Below are positions 16,571 to 25,740 of a DNA stretch of 64,000 nt, one piece after another. The stretch's first letter is position 1. The number at the start of each line of letters is the position of its first letter. The position numbers and the translations under genes were made by a program. The stretch lies in contig NZ_CP108427.1 in NCBI RefSeq assembly GCF_035982055.1, positions 2,480,001 to 2,544,000 on the forward strand. The letters are read 5' to 3'. A model generated the notes under the pieces. It searched no databases and was not told where the DNA came from. It saw only the letters and a list, made by a program, of their open reading frames with translations. This stretch comes from Streptomyces sp. NBC_01288. Its GTDB lineage: Bacteria; Actinomycetota; Actinomycetes; Streptomycetales; Streptomycetaceae.

Positions 16571-19500
16571 ATGCATCACAGATGGTGGGGTACGGCGGTC
16601 GTGTCGACCGCCGCACTGACATTGCTCGTGGGTTCACAGGGGGCGGCGATCGCCCTCCCGGCGAAGGCCCCGACCGGCGGGGAGTTCGCCTCCTCGTTCG
16701 AGTCGGGAGACCCGGCACCGGACTGGCTGAACACGGTCGACACCGCGCCGGACGGCTCCAAGCGGGCCTCGGGCGTCGACGGCGGTTACAGCACCGGCAT
16801 CCCCGGCAATGTGACCGACCATGTCACCGACGTCCGGGCCAGCTCCGAGAACACCGGCGGCGGGGAGGTGAAGGAGAACCTCGTCGACGGCGAGTCCGGC
16901 ACCAAGTGGCTGACCTTCGAGCCCACCGGCTGGGTCGAGTTCGACCTCGACAAGCCGGCCAAGATACTGACGTACGCCCTGACTTCGGCGAACGACTTCG
17001 CCGAACGCGATCCGCGGGACTGGACGCTGTCGGGCTCGACGGACGGCAAGGACTGGAAGACCCTGGACACCCGCTCCGGCGAGACCTTCGCCGACCGGTT
17101 CCAGACGAAGTCGTACGACCTCGCCGAGCCGGCCGAGTACCAGCACTTCCGGCTCGACATCACGAAGAACAACGGCGCGAGCGGCATCCTGCAACTCGCC
17201 GACGTCCAGTTCTCGACGGGCGGGAGCACCGCCCCGATCCCCGAGGACATGCTCTCGCTGGTCGACCGGGGCCCCAGCGGCTCCCCCACGGCCAAGGCGG
17301 GGGCCGGCTTCACCGGGAAGCGCGCACTGCGTTACGCGGGCCGTCACACGGCCACAGGGCGGGCCTACTCGTACAACAAGGTCTTCGACGTGAACGTGCC
17401 GGTCGGCCGGGACACCGCGCTCTCCTACCGGCTCTTCCCGCAGATGTCCGACGGCGACCTCGACTACGACGCCACGAACGTCTCCGTCGACCTCGCCTTC
17501 ACCGACGGCACCTACCTCAGTGACCTCGGCGCGACGGACTCGCACGGCTTCGCGCTGACTCCGCAGGGGCAGGGCGCGGCGAAGATCCTCTACGTCAACC
17601 AGTGGAACAACGTCCTCTCGCGGATCGGTTCGGTCGCGGCCGGCAAGACCGTCGACCGGATCCTGCTGGACTACGACTCCCCCGGTGGCCCGGCGAAGTT
17701 CCGCGGCTGGCTGGACGACGTGAGCCTCAAGACGGTCGCGCCCGAGAAGCCGAAGGCGCATCTGTCCGACTACGCGCTGACCACCCGGGGCACCAACTCC
17801 AGCGGCAGCTTCTCGCGCGGCAACAACTTCCCCGCGGCCGCGCTGCCGCACGGCTTCAACTTCTGGACGCCGGTGACGAATTCGTCGTCACTCAGCTGGC
17901 TCTACGACTACGCACGCGCGAACAACGACGACAACCTGCCGACGCTCCAGGCGCTCAGCCTGAGCCACGAGCCCAGCCCCTGGATGGGCGACCGGCAGAC
18001 CTTCCAGGTGATGCCGTCGGCCGCGTCGGGTACGCCCAACACCGACCCGACGGCACGGGAGTTGGCGTTCAAGCACGAGAACGAGACCGCGCGCCCGTAC
18101 TACTACGGCGTCACGTTCGAGAACGGTCTGAAGGCCGAGATGGCCCCGACCGACCACGCGGCCTCGCTGCGCTTCACCTACCCCGGCGACGACGCGAGCG
18201 TGATCTTCGACAACGTCACCGAGCAGGCGGGCCTGACCCTCGACAAGACCAACGGGACCGTCACCGGCTACTCGGACGTCAAGTCCGGGCTGTCCACCGG
18301 CGCTACGCGGCTCTTCGTCTACGGCACGTTCGACGCGCCCGTGACGGACGGCTCCTCCAGCGGCGTCAAGGGCTATCTGAAGTTCAAGCCGGGCGCCGAC
18401 CACACGGTCACCCTGCGTCTGGCCACCTCGCTGATCAGCGTGGACCAGGCGAAGGACAACCTGCGCCAGGAGATCCCGGACGGCACCTCCTTCGACACCG
18501 TCAAGCAGCAGGCCCAGAAGGTGTGGGACAAGCTGCTCGGCAAGGTCGAGGTGGAGGGGGCGACCCCGGACCAGCTGACGACGCTGTACTCCAGCATGTA
18601 CCGGCTGTACCTGTACCCCAACTCCGGCTTCGAGAAGGTCGGTTCGACGTACCAGTACGCGTCGCCGTTCTCCCCGATGACGAGCCAGGACACTCCGACG
18701 CACACCGGCGCGAAGATCGTCGACGGCAAGGTGTACGTCAACAACGGCTTCTGGGACACCTATCGGACGACCTGGCCCGCCTACTCGTTCCTGACGCCCA
18801 GTCAGGCGGGTGAGATGGTCGACGGGTTCGTGCAGCAGTACAAGGACGGCGGCTGGACCTCGCGCTGGTCCTCGCCCGGCTACGCGGACCTGATGACGGG
18901 CACGTCTTCGGACGTCGCGTTCGCGGACGCGTACGTCAAGGGCGTGAAGTTCGACGCCAAGTCGGCCTACGACGCGGCCGTGAAGAATGCGACCGTCGTC
19001 CCGCCGGCGTCCGGCGTCGGCCGCAAGGGCATGACCACCTCGCCCTTCCTCGGCTACACCAGCACCGACACCGGTGAGGGCTTCTCCTGGGCGATGGAGG
19101 GCTATGTCAACGACTACGGCATCGCCAAGATGGGCCAGGCCCTCTACAAGAAGACCGGCGAGAAGCACTACAAGGAGGAGTCCGAGTACTTCCTCAACCG
19201 CGCCCAGGACTACGTGAACCTCTTCGACAAGCAGGCCGGGTTCTTCCAGGGCAAGGACGCCCAGGGCAACTGGCGGGTGGACTCGGCGAGTTACGACCCG
19301 AAGATCTGGGGCTACGACTACACGGAGACCGACGGCTGGGGCTACGCCTTCACCGTCCCGCAGGACAGCAAGGGCCTCGCCAACCTCTACGGCGGCCAGA
19401 AGGCCCTCGGTGACAAGCTCGACCAGTACTTCACCACCCCGGAGACCGCCTCGCCCACCAACGCCGGTTCCTACGGCGGTGTCATCCACGAGATGACGGA

Positions 19501-20362
19501 GGCGCGGGACGTCCGCATGGGCCAGTACGGGCACTCCAACCAGGTCGCCCACCACGTCACGTACATGTACGACGCGGCCGGCGAGCCCTGGAAGGCGCAG
19601 AAGGACGTGCGCGAGGTGCTCTCGCGGCTCTACACCGGCAGCGAGATCGGGCAGGGCTACCACGGCGACGAGGACAACGGCGAGCAGTCGGCCTGGTACC
19701 TCTTCTCCGCGCTCGGCTTCTACCCGCTGGTGATGGGCAGTGGCGAATACGCCATCGGCTCCCCGCTGTTCACCAAGGCGACCGTGCACCTGGAGAACGG
19801 CAAGGACCTGGTCGTCAAGGCGCCGAAGAACAGCACGAAGAACATCTACGTGCAGGGTCTGAAGGTCAACGGCCAGAACTGGACGAAGACTTCACTCCCC
19901 CACTCCCTGTTGGAGAAGGGCGGAGTCCTGGACTTCTCCATGGGCTCCAAGCCCTCGTCGTGGGGCAGCGGCAAGAACGCGGCGCCGGTGTCGATCACCA
20001 AGAACGACAAGGTGCCGACGCCCCGCACCGACCAACTCGCCGGTGTCGGGCCCCTGTTCGACAACACGTCGGCCACGGACGCGACGGTGACCTCGGTGGA
20101 CCTGCCGATCGCCAAGGCCACCAAGGGCGTCCAGTACACGCTGACGTCGTCGAAGGACCACACGCAGGCACCGACCGGCTGGACCCTCCAGGGCTCTACC
20201 GACGGCACCAAGTGGAAGACGCTCGACAAACGCTCCGGCGAGTCCTTCACCTGGGACAAGCAGACGCGCGTCTTCTCAGTCAAGTCACCTGGCTCGTACG
20301 CGCGTTACCGCCTGGTCCTGGACAGTTCCTCGACGCTCGCGGAGGTGGAACTCCTGGCCTGA
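16571..20362 (+). CDS. secreted GH92 alpha-mannosidase-type enzyme with F5/8C domains
   Basis: 1,263 residues from the ATG at 16571, with AGGGAGG 10 nt upstream. Domain order: a signal peptide (about 1-30, cleaving near IALPAKA); an N-terminal F5/8C (discoidin/CBM32-like) domain (about 75-220, VRASSENTGGGEVKENLVDG ... DGKDWKTLDTRSGET); a beta-sandwich region; the GH92 catalytic barrel; and a C-terminal second F5/8C-like domain (about 1155-1263). GH92 enzymes are calcium-dependent exo-alpha-mannosidases that trim mannans and N-glycans. The catalytic-site motif GDEDNGEQSAWYLFSALGFYP is near residues 1032-1051; GQYGHSNQVAHHVTYMY and GGWTSRWSSPGYADLM are also typical. The linkage cannot be predicted. 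Regulation is probably by a LacI repressor at the operator upstream. Confidence 0.92.
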   Translation: MHHRWWGTAVVSTAALTLLVGSQGAAIALPAKAPTGGEFASSFESGDPAPDWLNTVDTAPDGSKRASGVDGGYSTGIPGNVTDHVTDVRASSENTGGGEVKENLVDGESGTKWLTFEPTGWVEFDLDKPAKILTYALTSANDFAERDPRDWTLSGSTDGKDWKTLDTRSGETFADRFQTKSYDLAEPAEYQHFRLDITKNNGASGILQLADVQFSTGGSTAPIPEDMLSLVDRGPSGSPTAKAGAGFTGKRALRYAGRHTATGRAYSYNKVFDVNVPVGRDTALSYRLFPQMSDGDLDYDATNVSVDLAFTDGTYLSDLGATDSHGFALTPQGQGAAKILYVNQWNNVLSRIGSVAAGKTVDRILLDYDSPGGPAKFRGWLDDVSLKTVAPEKPKAHLSDYALTTRGTNSSGSFSRGNNFPAAALPHGFNFWTPVTNSSSLSWLYDYARANNDDNLPTLQALSLSHEPSPWMGDRQTFQVMPSAASGTPNTDPTARELAFKHENETARPYYYGVTFENGLKAEMAPTDHAASLRFTYPGDDASVIFDNVTEQAGLTLDKTNGTVTGYSDVKSGLSTGATRLFVYGTFDAPVTDGSSSGVKGYLKFKPGADHTVTLRLATSLISVDQAKDNLRQEIPDGTSFDTVKQQAQKVWDKLLGKVEVEGATPDQLTTLYSSMYRLYLYPNSGFEKVGSTYQYASPFSPMTSQDTPTHTGAKIVDGKVYVNNGFWDTYRTTWPAYSFLTPSQAGEMVDGFVQQYKDGGWTSRWSSPGYADLMTGTSSDVAFADAYVKGVKFDAKSAYDAAVKNATVVPPASGVGRKGMTTSPFLGYTSTDTGEGFSWAMEGYVNDYGIAKMGQALYKKTGEKHYKEESEYFLNRAQDYVNLFDKQAGFFQGKDAQGNWRVDSASYDPKIWGYDYTETDGWGYAFTVPQDSKGLANLYGGQKALGDKLDQYFTTPETASPTNAGSYGGVIHEMTEARDVRMGQYGHSNQVAHHVTYMYDAAGEPWKAQKDVREVLSRLYTGSEIGQGYHGDEDNGEQSAWYLFSALGFYPLVMGSGEYAIGSPLFTKATVHLENGKDLVVKAPKNSTKNIYVQGLKVNGQNWTKTSLPHSLLEKGGVLDFSMGSKPSSWGSGKNAAPVSITKNDKVPTPRTDQLAGVGPLFDNTSATDATVTSVDLPIAKATKGVQYTLTSSKDHTQAPTGWTLQGSTDGTKWKTLDKRSGESFTWDKQTRVFSVKSPGSYARYRLVLDSSSTLAEVELLA

Positions 20363-20369
20363 GACCACC

Positions 20370-20744
20370 TCACGACACGGGGAGGCGGGGCAGCAGTTTC
20401 CGCAACGCCTCCGCGTGTTGGTGAACCCGTCTGAGCACGCCTCTCCTGGTCGACGCGAAGACGGGGACGTCCTGGGCCGGACCGCACGCGGCGGCCGCGT
20501 ACAGGTCGTCCAGCCAGGCCCCGCTCCCCCTGGTGCCGTCAGGCGCCAGGGGGATCAGTCGTGTCAGGACCTCCGATTCGGCGCCGCCCAGGAACCAGAC
20601 GCGCACCATCAGATCCCCGCGCAGATAGCGCAGGCCGCCGTCTATGTCCTCCGGCGGCGCGAAGCCCTCGTCCCCCACCAGGAACGCGAAGGCCGTACGG
20701 GCTTCGGCCCGGAACTCCTCGGGCATGTGCGGCCGTTTCACCAT
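20370..20744 (-). CDS. hypothetical protein
   Basis: About 124 residues from the ATG at 20744; an ATG at 20726 is possible, and the longer frame to 20801 would run into a hairpin. No signal peptide, membrane segment or catalytic motif is seen. The middle part (FAFLVGDEGFAPPEDIDGGLRY LRGDLMVRVWF) alternates aromatic and acidic residues, as in small cytosolic single-domain proteins; a resemblance to immunity-type proteins was considered but is not supported by a partner toxin. It converges on the GH92 gene with only 7 nt between stops. Confidence 0.55.
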   Translation of the reverse strand: MVKRPHMPEEFRAEARTAFAFLVGDEGFAPPEDIDGGLRYLRGDLMVRVWFLGGAESEVLTRLIPLAPDGTRGSGAWLDDLYAAAACGPAQDVPVFASTRRGVLRRVHQHAEALRKLLPRLPVS

Positions 20745-20766
20745 CTGCGGATGCTCGCACGCGCCG

Positions 20767-20801
20767 ATGTGCCCCCGCCACCAGAACGGGCGGGGGCACA
20801 T
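20767..20801. terminator. 13-bp perfect hairpin terminator after GH92 gene 2
   Basis: ATGTGCCCCCGCC (20767-20779) pairs with GGCGGGGGCACAT (20789-20801), 10 nt beyond the stop of the minus-strand GH92 gene. A short T-run (TATTTT) follows on the plus side. Confidence 0.85.
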
Positions 20802-20811
20802 ATTTTGGACG

Positions 20812-23800
20812 TCAGTTCACCGCAAGGGTGAACACATGGAGATCCGGGTCGTCCGGAAGTGTCACGCTCTTGATGGTCTTGCCCGAGGGTGCCGCGAACG
20901 GCTTGGTGGCGAACACATAGGTGGCTACCGGATCCTTGTCCGCACCCGCGACATTGCGGTACGCGGTCCTGGCGACGACCACGTTGCCGTACTGCACGGT
21001 GCCGCCGCCCCCGCCGACCGTCCAGTCCGTGAAGGACAGGTCGACGGCGTCGGTGCTGCCGTCGGTGTAGGTGACGGTCGCCTTGGTCTGCTGGTTGCCG
21101 TTGACCGCGCTGCCCACGAAGGACAACGTGCTTGCGGGTTGCGGAAGTTGGACGGTCTGACCGGCCGCGGAGACGTTGTCGGGGCGCCCGTTCGGCGAGC
21201 TGGGCCAGGTGAAGCCGAGGCCGTTCACCGTGCCCGTGCCGCCCGGGGTCAGCCCGGCCGCCTCCAGCGCCTGGAGGGAGTAGCTCCAGCCGCCCCCGTC
21301 GTAGTCCGCCTCGTCGTGCTCGCCGGTGTCGTCGGAGACACCGGTGTTGTTGTAGGCGGCGAGGAGGGTGCCGGGCGCGGCCACGGTCAGGGACACCGGC
21401 TGCTCGTACGACGTACTGCCCGAGGTGACGGTGACCTTCACGTCGTAGAAGCCCTGCTGGACGTCGGTGGCGGCGGTCAGGGTGATGTCCTGGGAGCCGT
21501 CGACGACCGTGCCCTGGGCGGGAGTCGCCGTGACTCCGGCGGGCGTCTCGACGCTGTAGCGGACCTCGGGTCCGGTGCCGCCGCTCAAGGACAGGGCCTT
21601 GATGTTGACCTTGGTGGTCTCGCCGGGCGCGAGGGTCGCGGCGGTCGGGCCGACGCCGATCTGGTACGGCTGTTCGCCGGTGCGGAAGGACGGCGGGGCG
21701 TCGGCGGGATCGCTGCCCCAGGCGCGGTTCGGGGTGGTGGAGAGGGTGTAGTCGAGGGTGCCGCCGTTGCGGACGATGGAGGACGAGAGCCAAGGCTGTT
21801 GCGTGCTACGGCCGTTGACCTTCAGGGACTGGATGTACGGGGCGTCGGTCGCGGCGCCCTGCGCGCGGATGGAGATGTCGTTGCCGTGCGGGCGCTTGAT
21901 CTCGATGCGCTCGAACAGCGGGGAGGCGAGGGTGAGTTCGGCGCGGGAGGGGACCTGGGGGTACATGCCGAGGGCGGAGAAGACGTACCAGGACGACATC
22001 TCGCCGAGGTCGTCGTTGCCGGGGATGCCGGCCGGGTCGGTCGTCCAGAGCTGCTTCATGGCCGCCCTGACCGTCTCCTGGGTCTTGTAGGGTGCTCCCG
22101 CGTAGTCGTACAGGTAGGGGACGTTGACGGACGGCTCGTTGTCCAGCTCGGACTTGTCGCCGCCGCTGCCCGTGAAGGACCAACTCCCGTCCGCCTCATG
22201 GAAGAAGGAGTCGAGGCGGGCGAGCGCCTTGTCCGTGCCGCCCATCGCCGCGAAGAGGCCGGCGGGGTTGTGCTGGACCATCCAGGTGTACTGGGCGGCC
22301 GTGCCCTCCACGAAGCCGTTGCCGGTGCCCGGGGTGAAGCCGGTGACCCAACTGCCGTCCGCCTTGCGGTTGGCGATGTAGCCGCCGGTGGGGTCGGCGG
22401 CGATGTTGAAGTTGTTCTGCCACCACTGAGCGCGCTGGGCGAAGTCGGCCGCCGTGCTCTTCTTCCCCGCCGCCGTGGCGAGTTGGGAGAGCGCGAAGTC
22501 CGCCGTGGACATCTCCAGCGTCTCGGCGGCGCCGCCCCAGGCATTGGACACGGACGGCATGTAGTGCAGGTTCAAGTACTTGTCCAGGGACGGGCGTTGG
22601 CCCACCGAGAGCACCGGCTTGCCCGAGGAGGACAGGTCCCCTGCGGTCGGTACGGTCGCCGCCTGGACGAGGGAAGCGAGGGCCCCCTTCAGGTCGAAGT
22701 CGGTGCCGCCGAAGGCGCGGATGCCGGCCAGGGCGGTGGGTGAGGGGTCGCCGTTCATGACGTGGGTGCCGCTCGCGCCGTGCAGCCAGCGGTCCCAGAC
22801 TCCCCCGTTCTGCTGGGCGAGTTCGTAGAGGGACTGCGCGATGTCCGAGCCGGTACGGGGACTGAGGAGCGTGAGCAGTTGGACCTGCGACCGGTAGATG
22901 TCCCACCCGGAGAAGGTGCCGTACTGCGCTTGATGCCCCCGGCTCACCTTGTGCACCTTGCCGTCGCTGCCGGTGTATCTGCGGTCGGCGTCGCTGATGA
23001 CGTTCGGGTGCAGGAGGGAGTGGTAGAGCGCGGTGTAGAAGGTGGTGCGCTCGGTGTCGGTGCCGCCGCCGACCTTGATCGCGCCGAGCTGGTCGCGCCA
23101 GGCGCGGTGGGCCGCGTCCTCGACGGCGTCGAAGGAGCGCTTCGGCGGGTTCTCCGCCTTGAGGTTGGCCTTGGCGCCTGCCTGACTGACGTACGAGATA
23201 CCGACCTTGACGCCGACCGGTCCGGTGCCGGGCTCGAACTCGACGTAGCCGCCCGCGCCCTTGCCGGCGACGGGACGGCCGCCGGTGCTGAACCCGCCCG
23301 TGCCACCGGTCGTGTTCGTCGACCCCGGGGTCAGCTTGTCGTCCTGCCAGGTGCCGGTGGACTTGAAGGCGCGGTCGAAGGTGGCCGTGAAGTACAGGGT
23401 GTAGTAGGCGCGTTGGCCCTCGGGGTCGAGGTAGCCGCAGAAGTTGCCGGAGGTGACCGAGCCGGAGACCGTGTTGGTCTTCGGGTCGATGGTGACCGAC
23501 GAATCGGTGGAGCCCACCTCGGAGTTGGCGGTGCGGATCAGCAGCGAGGCGGGCTTGTCGGCCGGGTAGGTGAAGCGGCCGGAGCCGGTGCGGGCCGTCG
23601 CCGTGAGGTCGGCGGTGACGCCTGAGGCGAGGCCCACCTTGTAGTGGCCGGGTTCGGCGGTCTCGTCGGTGTGGCTGAAGTCGGAGGCGTAGACGGCATC
23701 TTTGGTGTCGCTCGCCGGGGACGAGGTGACCTCACCGGCGTACGGGTAGAACGGGATGTCGCCGCTGCCGCCCGCGCAGCCCGTGCCGGACATGTGGGTG

Positions 23801-24084
23801 AGACTGAAGCCGCGGATGCGGGTGGCGTCGTACTGGTAGCCGCCTGGTGCGGCGGTGCTGGTCGCGCTGCCTCTGGTGTTCTCCGGGCTCCAGGAGAGCA
23901 TGCCGAAGGGCACGACGGCGCCCGGGAAGACGTTGCCGCCGTTCTTGGTGCCGATCAGCGGATCGACGTAGGCGGTGGGGTCCTTGACGAGTTGTGGCGG
24001 GGCGGTGGTGGCCGCCAGGGCGGGGGTGGCGCCGCCGAGCGCGAGTGCGGCGGCGAGCCACAGGGACATGGGACGGAAACGCAT
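20812..24084 (-). CDS. secreted GH92 alpha-mannosidase-type enzyme with NEW3 and C-terminal sandwich
   Basis: 1,090 residues from the ATG at 24084, with AAGGAGGAGGGG upstream; the 88 extra upstream codons in the open frame are unlike the family and cover the operators. The signal peptide (about 1-21) ends in TPALA. The GH92 core starts at YVDPLIGTKNGGNVFPGAVVPFGM, with HMSGTGCAGGSGDIPF and the catalytic acidic pair in GIPGNDDLGEMSSWYVFSALGMYP (GNDD at 689-692). C-terminal to it are an alpha-galactosidase-associated NEW3 domain (about 810-910) and a galactose-binding-like sandwich (about 915-1090, AAYNNTGVSDDTGEHDEADYDGGGWSY). It is an extracellular mannan or glycoprotein-trimming enzyme, divergent in architecture from the first GH92 but sharing its operator. 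Confidence 0.93.
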   Translation of the reverse strand: MRFRPMSLWLAAALALGGATPALAATTAPPQLVKDPTAYVDPLIGTKNGGNVFPGAVVPFGMLSWSPENTRGSATSTAAPGGYQYDATRIRGFSLTHMSGTGCAGGSGDIPFYPYAGEVTSSPASDTKDAVYASDFSHTDETAEPGHYKVGLASGVTADLTATARTGSGRFTYPADKPASLLIRTANSEVGSTDSSVTIDPKTNTVSGSVTSGNFCGYLDPEGQRAYYTLYFTATFDRAFKSTGTWQDDKLTPGSTNTTGGTGGFSTGGRPVAGKGAGGYVEFEPGTGPVGVKVGISYVSQAGAKANLKAENPPKRSFDAVEDAAHRAWRDQLGAIKVGGGTDTERTTFYTALYHSLLHPNVISDADRRYTGSDGKVHKVSRGHQAQYGTFSGWDIYRSQVQLLTLLSPRTGSDIAQSLYELAQQNGGVWDRWLHGASGTHVMNGDPSPTALAGIRAFGGTDFDLKGALASLVQAATVPTAGDLSSSGKPVLSVGQRPSLDKYLNLHYMPSVSNAWGGAAETLEMSTADFALSQLATAAGKKSTAADFAQRAQWWQNNFNIAADPTGGYIANRKADGSWVTGFTPGTGNGFVEGTAAQYTWMVQHNPAGLFAAMGGTDKALARLDSFFHEADGSWSFTGSGGDKSELDNEPSVNVPYLYDYAGAPYKTQETVRAAMKQLWTTDPAGIPGNDDLGEMSSWYVFSALGMYPQVPSRAELTLASPLFERIEIKRPHGNDISIRAQGAATDAPYIQSLKVNGRSTQQPWLSSSIVRNGGTLDYTLSTTPNRAWGSDPADAPPSFRTGEQPYQIGVGPTAATLAPGETTKVNIKALSLSGGTGPEVRYSVETPAGVTATPAQGTVVDGSQDITLTAATDVQQGFYDVKVTVTSGSTSYEQPVSLTVAAPGTLLAAYNNTGVSDDTGEHDEADYDGGGWSYSLQALEAAGLTPGGTGTVNGLGFTWPSSPNGRPDNVSAAGQTVQLPQPASTLSFVGSAVNGNQQTKATVTYTDGSTDAVDLSFTDWTVGGGGGTVQYGNVVVARTAYRNVAGADKDPVATYVFATKPFAAPSGKTIKSVTLPDDPDLHVFTLAVN

Positions 24085-24238
24085 GACGCGGCCCCTCCTC
24101 CTTCGGACGGGTCGCGCACCACAGGTCGCACAAGCCGCAGGGACAGTAACGTGCGCCACCCGTACCACGGAAGAGCGCGTGGGCCGGTGAGGGCACGCGG
24201 GCCGGCCACTCGGACGGCGTCCGCAGGCCAACTGGCTT

Positions 24239-24250
24239 GACATCGTTGTC
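24239..24250. promoter_or_regulatory. second, imperfect LacI-type operator GACATCGTTGTC
   Basis: This has one mismatch from the perfect palindrome and is centred 45 bp from it, on the gene side. Two sites flanking a promoter suggest cooperative repression. Confidence 0.55.
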
Positions 24251-24282
24251 CGTTGGGGCGGTAGAGTCATATGCAGACCATT

Positions 24283-24296
24283 CGACAACGTTGTCG
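24283..24296. promoter_or_regulatory. LacI-type operator CGACAACGTTGTCG before GH92 gene 2
   Basis: This 14-bp perfect palindrome contains the same 12-bp core as the operator at 16534-16545. It lies about 200 nt upstream of the GH92 start at 24084. Read on the minus strand, TTGTCG in it could serve as a -35, so repressor binding would occlude RNA polymerase. The rest of the 330-bp gap 24085-24414 holds no gene. Confidence 0.75.
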
Positions 24297-24414
24297 CACC
24301 GCAGTGTCGCCCCAAGCCACGCACCACCCGGGCAGGTTCAACCCCCATTGCCTGTCCGGCTCGCGGATCCGGTGGCCCCCGACCACCGGATCCGCCCCGA
24401 GCTCAGCATCAGGC

Positions 24415-25509
24415 TCAACCGACCTGGCAGGGCAGGGTAGTTGCCGTGTCTCCGCCGTCGCCGTTCACGACGTAGCCGAAGGTGGCGCTCTGCCCCGGAC
24501 TCAGTGAGCCGTTCCAGTCGGCGTTGTGGACCATCACGTCCTGGCCGGCGTAGGTCGCGTTGCCGTTCCAGAGGCTGGCGACCGACTGGCCTGCCGGGAG
24601 TGCCCAGTTGACCATCCAGCCGAGCATCGGGACGTCACCGGAGTTGGTGACGGTCACCTCGGACTGGTAGCCGCCGGGCCAGGTTCCCGTCGTGTGCCTG
24701 GTCGCCGAACAGACGCCGGGTACCGGGTCGGTGGGGTTGCCCGGGTCGTGAATACCCGTCACCTCGCCGTTGCCGCCGTCGAACACGACGTCCGAGCAGG
24801 AGTAGAAGGTCTCCGCGCTGTCCGAGCGCTGCCACACCATGTAGACGATGTTCCGCCCCGACTTGTTCGCCGGAAGCTGCCCGGTCCAGGAGTAGTTGGC
24901 CTCGACTGTGCCCGGCGTGCCGTTGAGCGGCGGGTGGTCGACCGTGAGGAACGGAGTGTCCTCCATGGCGTCCCACGTGAGCGTCTTCGTCGGGTCGAAG
25001 CCGTCCTTGGTGATGTAGACGTAGAACCAACCCGGGTGCGCCGCCCAGGCGTTGTACGAGAAGTCGACCGTCGCGCCGGAGGTCAGATGCGTCAACGGCC
25101 AGTCGTCGCGCGGGAGATCGAAGCCCGTGAAGTTAGGGTTGCCACCGCTGCACAGCGAACCGTCCGGCACGAAGCCCCGGGTGCGGCCGGCGCCGTCGGA
25201 GCGCAGCACGGAGAACCAGTTGTAGAACGGCGTTGTACCGCTGACCTGCTGAGCCGCCTTGCAGGCCGGGTTGATCGGTTTGATCTCGCCGGTGTCGGTC
25301 AGCGCGTCCTGCCAGCAGAGGAAGGTGCGGCTGCCGGGTTTCATGGGGGTGCCGTGCGCCTCCGCGCGGCCACCCGTGGCGAGGATCAGGGCCAGGGCGG
25401 GGACGGTGGTGAGCAGGGCCAGGAGGACGAGGAAGAGGGCTCGGCGGGGAGTGGGGCGCGGTAATCGCGGCACCGCGTGGGGAGTTGGGGTTGGATTTGT
25501 CATAAGCAT
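24415..25509 (-). CDS. AA10 lytic polysaccharide monooxygenase with CBM2
   Basis: 364 residues. A long signal peptide (about 1-51) ends GRAEA, so His52 becomes the mature N-terminal copper ligand (HGTPMKPGSRTFLCW). The second copper histidine is in AWAAHPGWFYVYITKDG. YSCSDVVFDGGNGEVTGI is the conserved end of cellulose-active AA10 domains of the Streptomyces CelS2 type. A C-terminal CBM2 (about 270-364) is bounded by cysteines (VCSATRHTTGTW ... LPCQVG). The enzyme oxidatively cleaves crystalline cellulose (possibly also chitin) outside the cell. The ATG at 25509 is followed closely by an in-frame ATG at 25503. A perfect CebR-type box lies 106-119 nt upstream, which supports a cellulose-related role. 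Confidence 0.94.
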   Translation of the reverse strand: MLMTNPTPTPHAVPRLPRPTPRRALFLVLLALLTTVPALALILATGGRAEAHGTPMKPGSRTFLCWQDALTDTGEIKPINPACKAAQQVSGTTPFYNWFSVLRSDGAGRTRGFVPDGSLCSGGNPNFTGFDLPRDDWPLTHLTSGATVDFSYNAWAAHPGWFYVYITKDGFDPTKTLTWDAMEDTPFLTVDHPPLNGTPGTVEANYSWTGQLPANKSGRNIVYMVWQRSDSAETFYSCSDVVFDGGNGEVTGIHDPGNPTDPVPGVCSATRHTTGTWPGGYQSEVTVTNSGDVPMLGWMVNWALPAGQSVASLWNGNATYAGQDVMVHNADWNGSLSPGQSATFGYVVNGDGGDTATTLPCQVG

Positions 25510-25611
25510 GACACTTCTACGTCCCTTCGGTCGGCGGGTGCGAGGAACGTGCGGAGGTGGATACGTGGGGTGGGGCGACCCTGCCACCCGGCGGGTTCCG
25601 GACCGTCGGGC

Positions 25612-25631
25612 GGGTGGGAGCGCTCCCACCC
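25612..25631. promoter_or_regulatory. CebR box upstream of AA10 gene
   Basis: A 20-bp perfect palindrome, GGGTGGGAGCGCTCCCACCC, contains the exact CebR consensus TGGGAGCGCTCCCA at 25615-25628. CebR is the cellobiose-released repressor of cellulolysis in Streptomyces. The site lies between the AA10 gene and the plus-strand gene at 25741 and could affect either; AA10 is the expected target. Confidence 0.88.
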
Positions 25632-25740
25632 CACTTGCCCGTGAAGTTAGCGCGGACTGGGGAGGCTGTAAACGTCTGGCGGCATGCGAAGTGGCGGTGG
25701 GGGCGGGCTTGTCCGGAGCCGGGTCTCGTACGATCCCGGC

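Noticed and set aside
20745-20801. Longer N-terminus for the small hypothetical gene at 20370
   Set aside because: It would start inside the perfect hairpin that terminates the upstream GH92 gene; the internal ATG at 20744 is more plausible.
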